Shown here in pieces: positions 56,538-64,000 of a stretch of 64,000 nt of DNA; the stretch's first letter is position 1; each line of letters starts with the position of its first letter. Origin of the DNA: Paracoccus jeotgali (lineage in GTDB: Bacteria > Pseudomonadota > Alphaproteobacteria > Rhodobacterales > Rhodobacteraceae); the NCBI RefSeq assembly GCF_002865605.1, contig NZ_CP025583.1, positions 2,026,501 to 2,090,500 on the forward strand, written 5' to 3'. Below the pieces are notes generated by a model that was not told the DNA's origin, ran no database searches, and saw only the letters and a list, made by a program, of their open reading frames with translations. A program made the position numbers and the translations under genes.

Positions 56538-57274
56538 TGCGGGTGACGCTGCGCGATGTCTCGGTCCGGCGCGGGGCGCGGCTGGTCCTTGACCGGGCCA
56601 GCTTCGAGATCGGGCCGGGCGAATTTCTGGGCGTGATCGGCCCGAACGGCGCGGGCAAGACCACGCTGCTGCGCGCGGCGCTTGGGCTGTTGCCGATGCA
56701 GGGTCACTCCTCGCTGGCCGCATTGCCCCCGGCCAGCCGCGCCCGCGCCGCCGCATGGCTGCCGCAGACGCGCGAGGCGGCCTGGCCGATCTCGGTCGAG
56801 GCGCTGGTTCGTCTTGGCCGCATCCCCCACCGCCGCCGGCAGGCGCAAGAGCCGGCCATCGAGGACGCGCTGCACCGCATGGGCCTGACCGCCCTGCGCC
56901 ACCGCCCCATCACCGCGCTGTCGGGGGGCGAGCAGGCCCGCGCGCTGATTGCCCGGGCGCTGGCGCAGGACACCCCGGCCCTGCTGGTCGATGAGCCGAT
57001 CGCCGGGCTCGACCCTGCCTATCAGATCGCCACCATGACCCTGCTGCGCGAGTTGGCGAGGAATGGGCGCACCGTCATCGCCTCGTTGCATGATCTGGGG
57101 CTGGTGGTGCGGTTCTGCACGCGGCTGCTGCTGATGGATCAGGGGCGGATCGTGGCCGACGGCCCACCCGCGCGGGTGCTGACGCCCGATCTGCTGGCGC
57201 AGGTGTTCGGCATCAGGGGCGCGTTTTTCGACACCGCCGACGGGCCGGTGTTTCAGCCGCTGGCGCTGATCTGA
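56537..57274 (+). CDS. btuD: B12 ABC transporter ATPase
   Basis: This is the ATP-binding subunit of the BtuCD importer, 245 residues. Walker A is GPNGAGKTTLLRAALG, the signature is ALSGGEQARALIARALA, Walker B is PALLVDEPIAGLDPAYQ, and the H-loop is VIASLHDLGLVVRF. A GTG three bases earlier is also in frame, but ATG 56537, inside the btuC stop, is more likely. It ends 15 bases from the convergent yehW-like gene. Confidence 0.94.
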   Translation: MRVTLRDVSVRRGARLVLDRASFEIGPGEFLGVIGPNGAGKTTLLRAALGLLPMQGHSSLAALPPASRARAAAWLPQTREAAWPISVEALVRLGRIPHRRRQAQEPAIEDALHRMGLTALRHRPITALSGGEQARALIARALAQDTPALLVDEPIAGLDPAYQIATMTLLRELARNGRTVIASLHDLGLVVRFCTRLLLMDQGRIVADGPPARVLTPDLLAQVFGIRGAFFDTADGPVFQPLALI

Positions 57275-57289
57275 GCGCGCGTGGCGCGG

Positions 57290-58039
57290 TCAGTCGCCAC
57301 CCCGCCCGGTCAGCCCGATGCGGCGGGCGGCGCGGGCCTCGATGGCCTGAAAGCCCTCGTGGATCAGCACGGCCAGCAGCCCGACCACCACGCCGCCCTG
57401 CACGACAAAGGCCGTGTTCGACGACAGCAGCCCAGCGATGATCACCTCGCCCAACGTCCGCGCGGCGACGGTCGAGCCGATGGTCGCGGTCGCCAGCGAA
57501 ATCACCGCCGACAGCCGTATGCCGGCGAGGATCAGCGGCAGCGCCAGCGGCAGATCGACCTGCCACAGCCGCTGAAACCGGGTCAGCCCCATCCCGCGCG
57601 CGGCCTCGGCGATCTGCGGCGGCTGATCGGTCAGCCCGGTCAGAGTGTTTTCAAAGATCGGCAGCAAGCCATACAGAAACAGCGCGATCAGCGTCGGACC
57701 GGCCCCGAAGCCCAGGATCGGCACCGCCAGCGCCAGCACCGCGACCGGCGGAAAGGTCTGCCCGACCGAGGTGACAGTCCGCGCCAGCGGCAGGAACTCG
57801 CGCCCCGCCGGCCGCGTGACCAGTATCCCCAAGCCAACCGCAATCACCGTCGAGGCCGCGACCGCAAGCCCCACCAGCGTCAGATGCGACAGCGTCAGCG
57901 AGAGCAGCCCGGTCTGGGTATAGATGGCAGGCGCGTTGTTGCGGGTCAGCGGCGCGAACAGCCAGTCAAAGCTGTCCGGGCTGGCCAGAAACGCCAGCAG
58001 AAACAGCACCGCAATCGCCAACAGGACGCGCCCGGTCAC
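57290..58039 (-). CDS. yehW: YehW-like ABC permease (osmoprotectant/glycine betaine type)
   Basis: This is an integral-membrane permease of about 249 residues in the ProW/OpuCB family. It has about six helices and the binding-protein-dependent motif region PQIAEAARGMGLTRFQRLWQ ahead of VDLPLALPLILAGIRLS. The GTG start at 58039 overlaps the ATPase stop. The gene set OsmF-YehY-YehX-YehW has the same order as E. coli yehZYXW, which encodes a low-affinity glycine betaine importer. The substrate here is inferred. Confidence 0.88.
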   Translation of the reverse strand: MTGRVLLAIAVLFLLAFLASPDSFDWLFAPLTRNNAPAIYTQTGLLSLTLSHLTLVGLAVAASTVIAVGLGILVTRPAGREFLPLARTVTSVGQTFPPVAVLALAVPILGFGAGPTLIALFLYGLLPIFENTLTGLTDQPPQIAEAARGMGLTRFQRLWQVDLPLALPLILAGIRLSAVISLATATIGSTVAARTLGEVIIAGLLSSNTAFVVQGGVVVGLLAVLIHEGFQAIEARAARRIGLTGRGGD

Positions 58040-59001
58040 GGCGCGACCTGCGCGGCGGCGGGTTCGTCGGGTGCCGCCAGCCCCGCGCCCGCCGCGCGCT
58101 GCCGCAACTGCGCCAGCGTGACCACGCCGCCGCCGGTGACGGGCAGCCGGTCGCGCCCGGTCCACAGACACTCGGCCAGCGCATCGCGTAGGCTGGCATC
58201 GGGCGCGATGGCGGGGCCGTCGGCCTGCCCCGGCTGGACCAGATCGCCGACCGGGGACAGCGACAGCAGGCGAAAGGGCCGCTCGGCGCTGCCGATCAGG
58301 GCCTGGACAAAGGGCGTGGCGGGGCGGGTCAGGATCTGTTCGGGCGGGCCGTATTGCAGCAACCGGCCCTGATCCATGACCGCGATGCGGTCGCCAAGGG
58401 CCACGGCTTCCTCCATGTCATGCGTCACGATGATCAGCGTCGTGCCAAGCCGCCGCTGCAGGGCGCGCAGATCGGCCTGCGCCTGCGCCCGGATCACCGG
58501 ATCGAGCGCGCCAAAGGGTTCGTCCATCAGCAGCAGCTCGGGCCGCGCGGCAAGCGCCCGCGCCACGCCGACGCGCTGCTGCTGCCCGCCCGAAAGCTCA
58601 TGCGGGCGGCGGTCGCGGAACTCGGCGGGGTCCAGCTGGAACATGCTCAGCAGCTCGTCCACCCGCTCGCGGATCTGGGATTTGGGCCAGCCCAGCAGGC
58701 GCGGCACGGTGGCGATGTTCTGCGCGACCGAGCGGTGCGGGAACAGCCCGTGGCCCTGGATCGCATAGCCGATCCGCCGCCGCAGCAGATGCGGCGACAG
58801 GGTGGCGGTGTCGACGTCGTCGATCAGCACCCGCCCCGCCGTCGGCTCGACCAGCCGGTTCACCATCCGCAGCAGCGTCGTCTTGCCAGAGCCAGAGGTG
58901 CCGACCAGCGCCGCGATCTGGCCCGTTTCCACGGTCAGGCTGACATCGTCGACGACGGTCGCGGTGCCGTAGCGCTTGGTCAGATGCTCGATCCGGATCA
59001 T
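58036..59001 (-). CDS. yehX: YehX-like ABC ATPase (osmoprotectant type)
   Basis: This is the ATPase subunit of the importer, 321 residues. Walker A is GTSGSGKTTLLRMVNRL, the signature LSGGQQQRVGVARAL, and Walker B LLMDEPFGALDPVIRAQ. The VNRLVEPTAGRVLIDD and IGYAIQGHGLFPHRSV forms are typical of the ProV/OpuCA/YehX group. A C-terminal extension of about 80 residues follows but lacks a clear CBS domain of the kind that senses ionic strength in OpuCA. It overlaps both neighbouring permease genes by four bases. Confidence 0.92.
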   Translation of the reverse strand: MIRIEHLTKRYGTATVVDDVSLTVETGQIAALVGTSGSGKTTLLRMVNRLVEPTAGRVLIDDVDTATLSPHLLRRRIGYAIQGHGLFPHRSVAQNIATVPRLLGWPKSQIRERVDELLSMFQLDPAEFRDRRPHELSGGQQQRVGVARALAARPELLLMDEPFGALDPVIRAQAQADLRALQRRLGTTLIIVTHDMEEAVALGDRIAVMDQGRLLQYGPPEQILTRPATPFVQALIGSAERPFRLLSLSPVGDLVQPGQADGPAIAPDASLRDALAECLWTGRDRLPVTGGGVVTLAQLRQRAAGAGLAAPDEPAAAQVAP

Positions 59002-60260
59002 CGCGATCTCCTGTCACGGGGGCGGTGGTCAAGCGCCTCGATCAGCAGATCGAGCGCGATGCCGGCGATCAGCGCCAGGGCAATGGTGGGCAGCGCCCCC
59101 AGCAGAACCAGATCCATCGCGGTCTGGTTCAAACCCTGAAAGACAAAGGTGCCAAAGCCGCCGCCGCCGATCAGCCCGGCGATCACCGACATGCCGATAT
59201 TCTGCACCAGCACGATCCGCACCGCCGCCAGCACCACCGGCAGCGCCAGCGGCACCAGCACGATCCGCAGCACCTGCGCCTGCGTCATACCCAGCCCGAA
59301 CGCCGCATCGCGGGCGGCGGGCGAGGCCCCCGACAGCCCGACCAGCGTGTTCGAGACGACCGGCAGCAGCGAATACAGAAACAGCGCGACCAGCGCCGGA
59401 AAGACCCCGATACCCGCCACCCCAAGGGCCGCCGCGCCGGGCAGGTTCAGCGCGATCCAGCCAAAGATGGGGATCATGATGCCGAACAGCGCCAGCGACG
59501 GGATGGTCTGCAGGATGTTCAGCACCCCCAGCACCGGCCGGCGCAGCGCGGGCCGCAGGTAAAGCGCCACCCCCAGCGGCAGCCCGACCACCAGCGCGCC
59601 GCCAAGCGAGCCGAAGGCCAGCAGCAGATGCCGCCCGGCCTCGCGCCAGAACAGATCGCGCCGCACCTCGTATTCGCGCATGACCGAGACCCCGTCGAGC
59701 CAGCCCGACAGCAGCACCGCCGCAAAGCCCGCGATGACGCCCGCCAGCATCAGCCAGCGTGTGCCCAGGCCCGGCCGCATCCGCGACAGCGCATCGGCGG
59801 CCATCAGCGCGAAGGCCAGCAGCAGCAGCCACATCCCGGCCGAGGGCGCGATGCGGGCGATCGAGTTCCCCTGAGGCGTGCCCTGACGCACCACCGCGCC
59901 AAGCGCCAGCAGCACCAGCAGCGTCGACATCGCGGCCAGCGCCAGCCGCAGCGGCAGCGACACCCGCGCCAGCACGCCGACCCCCAGCACCGCCGCCAGC
60001 ACCGCGATCAGCAGCCAGCCCGGCAGGCCGAGGCCGGTGGACAGCCACACCGGCTCGCCCAGCACGATGCGGTTGGGTTTGAACTGGACAAAGGGCAGCG
60101 CCAGCCCCGCCGCGCCGATCAGCGCGAACAGCACCCCCGGCCGGCTGAGCCGCGTGGCGCCCGTCTCGCCGGTCGCCTCGGACGTCTTGCCGCCCGAGGA
60201 CGCGCGTTGGCGTCGCGCGCGACTGGCGGTCGCGGCATCGGCCCGTGCGGCGTCAGGCAC
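58998..60260 (-). CDS. yehY: YehY-like ABC permease with extra N-terminal helices
   Basis: This is a permease of 420 residues. The N-terminal half (about 40-200) has additional membrane helices not found in YehW, as in E. coli YehY. The C-terminal half holds the permease core, with LLLAFGSLGGALVVGLPLGV, SLALFGIMIPIFGWIALNLP, ARDAAFGLGMTQAQVLRIVL and QNIGMSVIAGLIGGGGFG. It uses a GTG start. It forms the importer with YehX, YehW and OsmF. Confidence 0.88.
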   Translation of the reverse strand: MPDAARADAATASRARRQRASSGGKTSEATGETGATRLSRPGVLFALIGAAGLALPFVQFKPNRIVLGEPVWLSTGLGLPGWLLIAVLAAVLGVGVLARVSLPLRLALAAMSTLLVLLALGAVVRQGTPQGNSIARIAPSAGMWLLLLAFALMAADALSRMRPGLGTRWLMLAGVIAGFAAVLLSGWLDGVSVMREYEVRRDLFWREAGRHLLLAFGSLGGALVVGLPLGVALYLRPALRRPVLGVLNILQTIPSLALFGIMIPIFGWIALNLPGAAALGVAGIGVFPALVALFLYSLLPVVSNTLVGLSGASPAARDAAFGLGMTQAQVLRIVLVPLALPVVLAAVRIVLVQNIGMSVIAGLIGGGGFGTFVFQGLNQTAMDLVLLGALPTIALALIAGIALDLLIEALDHRPRDRRSR

Positions 60261-60293
60261 CGGGGCGCCCGCCTGGCAATACCGCCTTCACCC

Positions 60294-61202
60294 CTAGTTC
60301 AGGATGCCCTTGCCGGTCAGATAGTCGCGGGCGACGGCGTTCGCCGGCTCGCCACCGACCTGGATACGGCCGTTCAGCTCTTGCAGGGTGACCAGATCGA
60401 GGTCCTGAAAGATCGGGTTCAGCACATCGGCGATGGCGGGATAGGTTTCCAGCACCTCGGCCCGGACGACGGGGGCGGGCTGATAGACCGGCTCGACGGC
60501 CTTGTCATCCTCCATCACCACCAGCCCGGCGGGGGCGATGCCGCCATCGGTGCCATAGACCATCGCCGCGTTCACGCCCGAGGTCTGCTGCGCCGCCGCC
60601 GCAATGGTGGCTGCCGTGTCGCCGCCCGACAGCTGGACCAGCTGCGCGGGCTGCAGCTCGAACCCATACGCCTCCTGGAACGCGGGCAGCGCCGCCGGAG
60701 AGGTGACGAACTCGGTCGAGGCCGCCAGCTTCACGTCGCCGCCCTCGCTGACATACTTGCCGAAATCGGACATGGTTTTCAGCCCGGCCTCAGCCGCGAG
60801 ATCCTGCCTGACCGCGATGGCCCAGGTGTTGTTAGCGGGCGAGGGTTCCAGCCAGATCAGCCCGGCATCCTTGTCCAGCTCTGCCGCGCGGGCGTAACCT
60901 GCGGCGGCGTCCTTCCAGACCTCGCTGTCGGCCTCGTTATGGAAGAACGCGGCGTTGCCGGTATATTCGGGATAGATGTCGATCTGCCCGGCGCTGATCG
61001 CGTCGCGGACGATGGGGGTGCCGCCCAGTTGCAGCTTGTCCTGAACCGGCAGCCCGGCATCCTGCAGGGCCAGCAGGATGACGTTGCCCAGCAGCCCGCC
61101 TTCGGTGTCGATCTTGGACGACACGACGATATCCTGGGCCGAGGCTGCGCCCGCCGTCAGTGCCAGCGCGGTGGCGGCGGCGAAAGTGGTGATGCGGTTC
61201 AT
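60294..61202 (-). CDS. osmF: OsmF/YehZ-like periplasmic binding protein
   Basis: This is the substrate-binding protein of the importer, 302 residues. The signal peptide ends LTAGAASAQD. The mature domain has VSSKIDTEGGLLGNVILLAL, GGTPIVRDAISAGQIDIYPE, YTGNAAFFHNEADSEVWKD and LIWLEPSPANNTWAIAVRQD, all matching the quaternary amine binding proteins of the OpuC/OsmF family. The start at 61202 is set by AGGAGC ten bases upstream. It is the first gene of the importer operon. Confidence 0.93.
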   Translation of the reverse strand: MNRITTFAAATALALTAGAASAQDIVVSSKIDTEGGLLGNVILLALQDAGLPVQDKLQLGGTPIVRDAISAGQIDIYPEYTGNAAFFHNEADSEVWKDAAAGYARAAELDKDAGLIWLEPSPANNTWAIAVRQDLAAEAGLKTMSDFGKYVSEGGDVKLAASTEFVTSPAALPAFQEAYGFELQPAQLVQLSGGDTAATIAAAAQQTSGVNAAMVYGTDGGIAPAGLVVMEDDKAVEPVYQPAPVVRAEVLETYPAIADVLNPIFQDLDLVTLQELNGRIQVGGEPANAVARDYLTGKGILN

Positions 61203-61301
61203 GCGTGGATGCTCCTGTGCGGGTTCGCGGGCAAGGCGTTCGCGCCCGCCAATGCAGACGCGATTCGTCAACTATCACCGAAGCACCGGATGGGCGCAAC
61301 C

Positions 61302-61324
61302 GCCCCCGACACATCGCCGGGGGC
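61302..61324. terminator. hairpin between allA and osmF
   Basis: A perfect 7-bp stem (GCCCCCG at 61302-61308, CGGGGGC at 61318-61324) with a 9-base loop is followed by AGTTTTT on the plus strand. The flanking genes are on the minus strand, so the T-run faces the wrong way for them; the hairpin alone may still separate the two operons. Confidence 0.4.
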
Positions 61325-61348
61325 AGTTTTTCAGGCCGCCCGCAAGCC

Positions 61349-61872
61349 TTATTCCGGGATCAGGATCGGCTGGTCGAGCCAGTGTTCTTCCAGATTGACC
61401 CCCTCGCCCACGCGGTCGATCACGGCGAACAGCCCGCTGCCGTCCAGCGGGCACAGGACGCCGTGCCAGACATTGCGGCCCAGATTGACCCCCTGCCCCG
61501 GCCGGGTCAGGAAGGCGCGGAAGTTGACCGGCACCCCGTCGCGATCATCCGCCACGACGACCAGAAACCGGCTTTCCGACATGGGCAGGAACGCCTGCGA
61601 CCCAAGAGGGTGGCGCTCCACCATCGTCAGGCGAAAGGGCAGCGCGCGCAGCTTGGCCTGAAACAGGCTGATGCCGGCCTGCCCGGCCTCGGACGGCTGC
61701 TGGCCGTCGATGATGTCCAGCCGGGCGCGGTTGTGATAGCGCCCGCACATGCCTTCATTGATCAGCTTGTCGGGCGCGCCCGCGGCTTCCAGCACGTCCC
61801 CCCAGGGGCAAAGGCGTCGGCGGTCAGCGGCTCGCTGTGCAGGACCGGGTCGGCGGTCTGGGCGTCGGTCAC
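61349..61872 (-). pseudogene. allA: ureidoglycolate lyase, interrupted by one-base frameshift
   Basis: AllA splits ureidoglycolate to glyoxylate and urea in allantoin breakdown. The main frame encodes 148 residues with [40 protein letters not shown] and VNLGRNVWHGVLCPLDGSG, all normal. The expected N-terminus ([20 protein letters not shown]) is present in a second frame that starts at a GTG at 61872, overlapping the puuE-uraD stop. The frames would join with one extra base at about 61804-61808, giving [11 protein letters not shown]. Span without the missing base is 524. It may be a real mutation or a homopolymer sequencing error; the GTG at 61795 could start a shortened protein. Confidence 0.85.
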
Positions 61873-63284
61873 GGCAACATTCCTTTCAGGCGCAATTCTG
61901 CGATGCGTTCGACCTGACGGCAGGCCTCGGCAAACTCGGTGTCGCGGTCATTGTCGATGCGGCGCTGGAAGGCGGACAGGATGCCTGCCTTGTCATGGTC
62001 GCGCACGGCGATGATGAAGGGAAAGCCGTGCTTGGCGACATAGGTGTCGTTCAACTGCGTGAAGCGCGATTTCTCGTCATCCGTCAGCGCGTCCAGCCCC
62101 GCGCTCGCCTGTTCCGAGGTCGAATCGGCGGTCAGGCGCTTGGCCTCGGCCAGTTTCCCGGCAAGGTCGGGGTGCGCGGTCAGCACGCCCAGCCGTTCAT
62201 CGTCAGACGCGGTGCGGAAGACGCGGCACAGCGCGTTGTGCAGCCCGACGGCGCTGTCATGGGCGGGGCCAAGTTCCAACCCATGGGCGCGCTGCGCGAT
62301 CCAGGGCGAATGTTCGAACACGCCGCCGAAGCGGTCGACGAAGCGCGCCTCGTCCATCTGGGACGGGCGTTCGTGGCGCTGCGGGGGGTGGGTTTCCGCC
62401 CAGTGCCGCGCGATGTCGATGCGGCGCGGCGTCCAGACGCCTTCGAAGCCCGCGATATAGCCGATGAACCGCTTCAGCCCCGCCATCTTGCCGGGCCGCC
62501 CGATCAGGCGGCAATGCAGCCCCACGCTCATCATCTTGGCCGCGCCCGCCTCGCCTTCGGCATAGAGCACGTCGAAGGAGTCCTTGAGATACTGATAGAA
62601 CTGCTCACCAGTGATATAGCCGGGCGCGGTGGCAAAGCGCATGTCATTGGCTTCAAGCGTATAGGGAATGACCAGTTGGTCACGGTCGCCAACCTCGCGC
62701 CAATAGGGCAGATCGTCGTCATAGGTGTCCGAGACATAGGCGAATTGCCCGGTTTCGGCGGTCAGGCGGACGGTGTTTTCGCTGCAGCGCCCGGTGTACC
62801 AGCCCTGCGGCGGCTCGCCCGTCACCTCGGCATGCAGGCGGATCGCCTCTTCGATGGCGGCGCGTTCGACGGGTTCGGGCATGTCCTTGTGCTCGACCCA
62901 TTTCAGGCCGTGGCTGGCGATTTCCCAGCCCGCGTCTTTCATCGCCGCCACCTGTTCGGGGCTGCGCGCAAGGGCCGAGGCGACGCCGTAGATTGTTACC
63001 GGGATATCGGCGCCGGTGAACAGCCGGTGCAGGCGCCAGAACCCGGCGCGGGCGCCGTATTCATAGATCGATTCCATGTTCCAGTGCCGCTGCCCGGCCC
63101 ACATGGACGCGCCGGCGATGTCGGACAGGAACGCTTCGGATGCCGCGTCGCCGTGCAGGATGCTGTTTTCGCCGCCTTCTTCGTAATTCAGGACGAACTG
63201 CACCGCGATCCTGGCACCATTGGGCCATTTTGCATCCGGCGGGTTCGGGCCATAGCCGCGCATGTCGCGAGGATAACGATTCAT
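61869..63284 (-). CDS. puuE-uraD: fused allantoinase (PuuE-type) and OHCU decarboxylase
   Basis: This is a two-domain protein of 471 residues for urate breakdown. Residues about 1-300 are a NodB-fold polysaccharide-deacetylase-like domain of the PuuE allantoinase group: [50 protein letters not shown] and [14 protein letters not shown]. Residues about 307-471 are a UraD domain ([62 protein letters not shown]), which decarboxylates OHCU to allantoin. The fusion would make two consecutive steps share one chain. The start at 63284 is divergent from uraH. Confidence 0.93.
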   Translation of the reverse strand: MNRYPRDMRGYGPNPPDAKWPNGARIAVQFVLNYEEGGENSILHGDAASEAFLSDIAGASMWAGQRHWNMESIYEYGARAGFWRLHRLFTGADIPVTIYGVASALARSPEQVAAMKDAGWEIASHGLKWVEHKDMPEPVERAAIEEAIRLHAEVTGEPPQGWYTGRCSENTVRLTAETGQFAYVSDTYDDDLPYWREVGDRDQLVIPYTLEANDMRFATAPGYITGEQFYQYLKDSFDVLYAEGEAGAAKMMSVGLHCRLIGRPGKMAGLKRFIGYIAGFEGVWTPRRIDIARHWAETHPPQRHERPSQMDEARFVDRFGGVFEHSPWIAQRAHGLELGPAHDSAVGLHNALCRVFRTASDDERLGVLTAHPDLAGKLAEAKRLTADSTSEQASAGLDALTDDEKSRFTQLNDTYVAKHGFPFIIAVRDHDKAGILSAFQRRIDNDRDTEFAEACRQVERIAELRLKGMLP

Positions 63285-63431
63285 GGTCTGCCTCCGTTGG
63301 TCGCCCCTGTTCTAACGCGGCGCTGCCGCGCTGACTTTAGCGTTTTTACTGAAAATGCTTCTGGTGGCTTTCCTATGGGCGGATGGCGTGAAACCGTCCA
63401 GACTGACGCCGTCACGATAAGAGGAACGACC
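63285..63431. promoter_or_regulatory. divergent puuE-uraD / uraH promoter region
   Basis: These 147 bases lie between two divergent urate-catabolism genes. A small inverted repeat CGCT-GACTTT-AGCG (63329-63342) and an AT-rich patch (63339-63360) are visible. A LysR gene sits downstream of uraH, so a LysR-type binding site may be here; this is inference. Confidence 0.3.
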
Positions 63432-63764
63432 ATGGCCGGATATCTGACCACCCATGTCCTGGACACCGCCAGCGGCCGTCCCGCCGCGGGTCTGGTGATC
63501 GACCTGTACCGCATCACCGAAAGCGGACGCGAGCATCTGAAGACCGTCACCACCAATGATGACGGGCGCACCGATGAACAGATCCTGCCGCAGGCGGATT
63601 TCGCCACCGGCACCTATGAGCTGGTGTTCCATGCCGGCGACTATCTGAAGCAGAACGATTTTCTGGACGAGATCCCGCTGCGCTTCAACATGTCCGAGGG
63701 CACGCATTACCATGTGCCGCTGCTGCTGTCGCCCTACGGCTATTCGACCTATCGGGGCAGCTAG
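63432..63764 (+). CDS. uraH: 5-hydroxyisourate hydrolase
   Basis: This is a transthyretin-like enzyme that hydrolyses 5-hydroxyisourate, made by uricase, to OHCU, which the UraD domain then uses. The protein has 110 residues, begins [20 protein letters not shown] and ends YSTYRGS, the diagnostic C-terminal signature separating these enzymes from transthyretin. The start follows GAGGAA. No uricase gene is in the window, so the oxidase must lie beyond it. Confidence 0.96.
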   Translation: MAGYLTTHVLDTASGRPAAGLVIDLYRITESGREHLKTVTTNDDGRTDEQILPQADFATGTYELVFHAGDYLKQNDFLDEIPLRFNMSEGTHYHVPLLLSPYGYSTYRGS

Positions 63765-63788
63765 GCCAAGGCTTGCGGCAGTCACCGC

Positions 63789-64000
63789 TCAGGCGGTTTC
63801 TGCCAGCGCCTTCTGGATGTGGGCGACCATGAATTCGATGAACAGCCGCGTCTTGGGGTCCTGGCCCCGGCGGTGGCTGTAAAGGCAGGCCATCTGCACC
63901 GGCATCGGCGGTTCCTTGGGCAGCACCGTCACGAGACGGCGACTGCGCAGATGCTCGACCACCTCGAAAACGGGTTTCAGCGCGATCCCCTGCCCCAGCA
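63789..64000 (-). CDS. LysR family transcriptional regulator, 5' end beyond window
   Basis: This is the C-terminal part of a LysR-type regulator, read on the minus strand and cut by the window end. The visible 70 residues read LGQGIALKPVFEVVEHLRSR, then TVLPKEPPMPVQMACLYSHR and TRLFIEFMVAHIQKALAETA, typical of the effector-binding domain end. It is convergent with uraH and close to the urate genes, so it may regulate them; that is position-based inference. Confidence 0.85.
   Translation of the reverse strand, partial: LGQGIALKPVFEVVEHLRSRRLVTVLPKEPPMPVQMACLYSHRRGQDPKTRLFIEFMVAHIQKALAETA

Noticed and set aside
61749..63431. Upstream in-frame extension of uraH antisense to puuE-uraD
   Set aside because: UraH is about 110 residues; the ATG at 63432 has a GAGGAA site, and the extension lies opposite a certain gene.

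Overview
The window is dense, high-GC alphaproteobacterial chromosome with almost no spare DNA. It fits the Rhodobacteraceae and most resembles Paracoccus. The supporting evidence is a CcrM-type GANTC methyltransferase, an alphaproteobacterial order of flagellar rod and L-ring genes next to fliI, an ImuA-ImuB-DnaE2 mutasome cassette, a haem-copper quinol oxidase operon (cyoABCD) followed directly by a SURF1 gene, and an FtrABCD-type iron uptake cluster. The genus is inferred from gene content, not from a search. I saw no rRNA, tRNA, CRISPR array, insertion sequence or prophage.

Layout: 1-2524, dTDP-rhamnose precursor genes (rfbB partial, rfbD, rfbA). 2500-4894, gph-rpe and a family 2 glycosyltransferase on the minus strand. 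4991-9524, a minus-strand flagellar operon flgB-flgC-fliE-fliQ-flgF-flgG-flgA-flgH-fliL-like, divergent from fliI. 11049-13879, a Crp/Fnr regulator and two cell-wall genes (extensin-like protein and L,D-transpeptidase). 13931-16760, a GntR regulator, rnhB and ccrM. 16859-20268, an AlkB-like di-iron membrane enzyme, ilvE, and a MarR-response regulator pair. 20488-29729, housekeeping genes (valS, dapB, rbfA, truB) with an NAGPA-domain protein, an NlpC/P60 protein, an M17 peptidase and a small unknown protein.

29873-33369 is a tightly overlapping run of carbonic anhydrase, MFS carrier, group 1 glycosyltransferase and a GT29 sialyltransferase-like gene. pheT follows on the minus strand. 36083-39286 is the four-gene FTR1 iron system. 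39374-44860 is imuA-imuB-dnaE2 for damage-induced mutagenesis. 45037-46765 holds a glycine-zipper lipoprotein and an MHS-type carrier. 46970-51773 is cyoABCD plus surf1, and 51884-52477 is a GNAT gene.

52600-57274 is a vitamin B12 uptake unit: a cobalamin riboswitch, then btuB, btuF, btuC and btuD. Converging on it is a YehZYXW/OsmF-type ABC importer (57290-61202). The window ends in purine (urate) catabolism: allA with an apparent one-base frameshift, a fused puuE-uraD gene, divergent uraH, and the 3' end of a LysR gene.

The points most worth following are the cluster of three GANTC sites in front of ccrM, the bacterial GT29 gene with eukaryote-like sialyl motifs, the allA frameshift, and the hairpin abutting the btuB ribosome binding site. 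I found no clearly new defence or mobile system.
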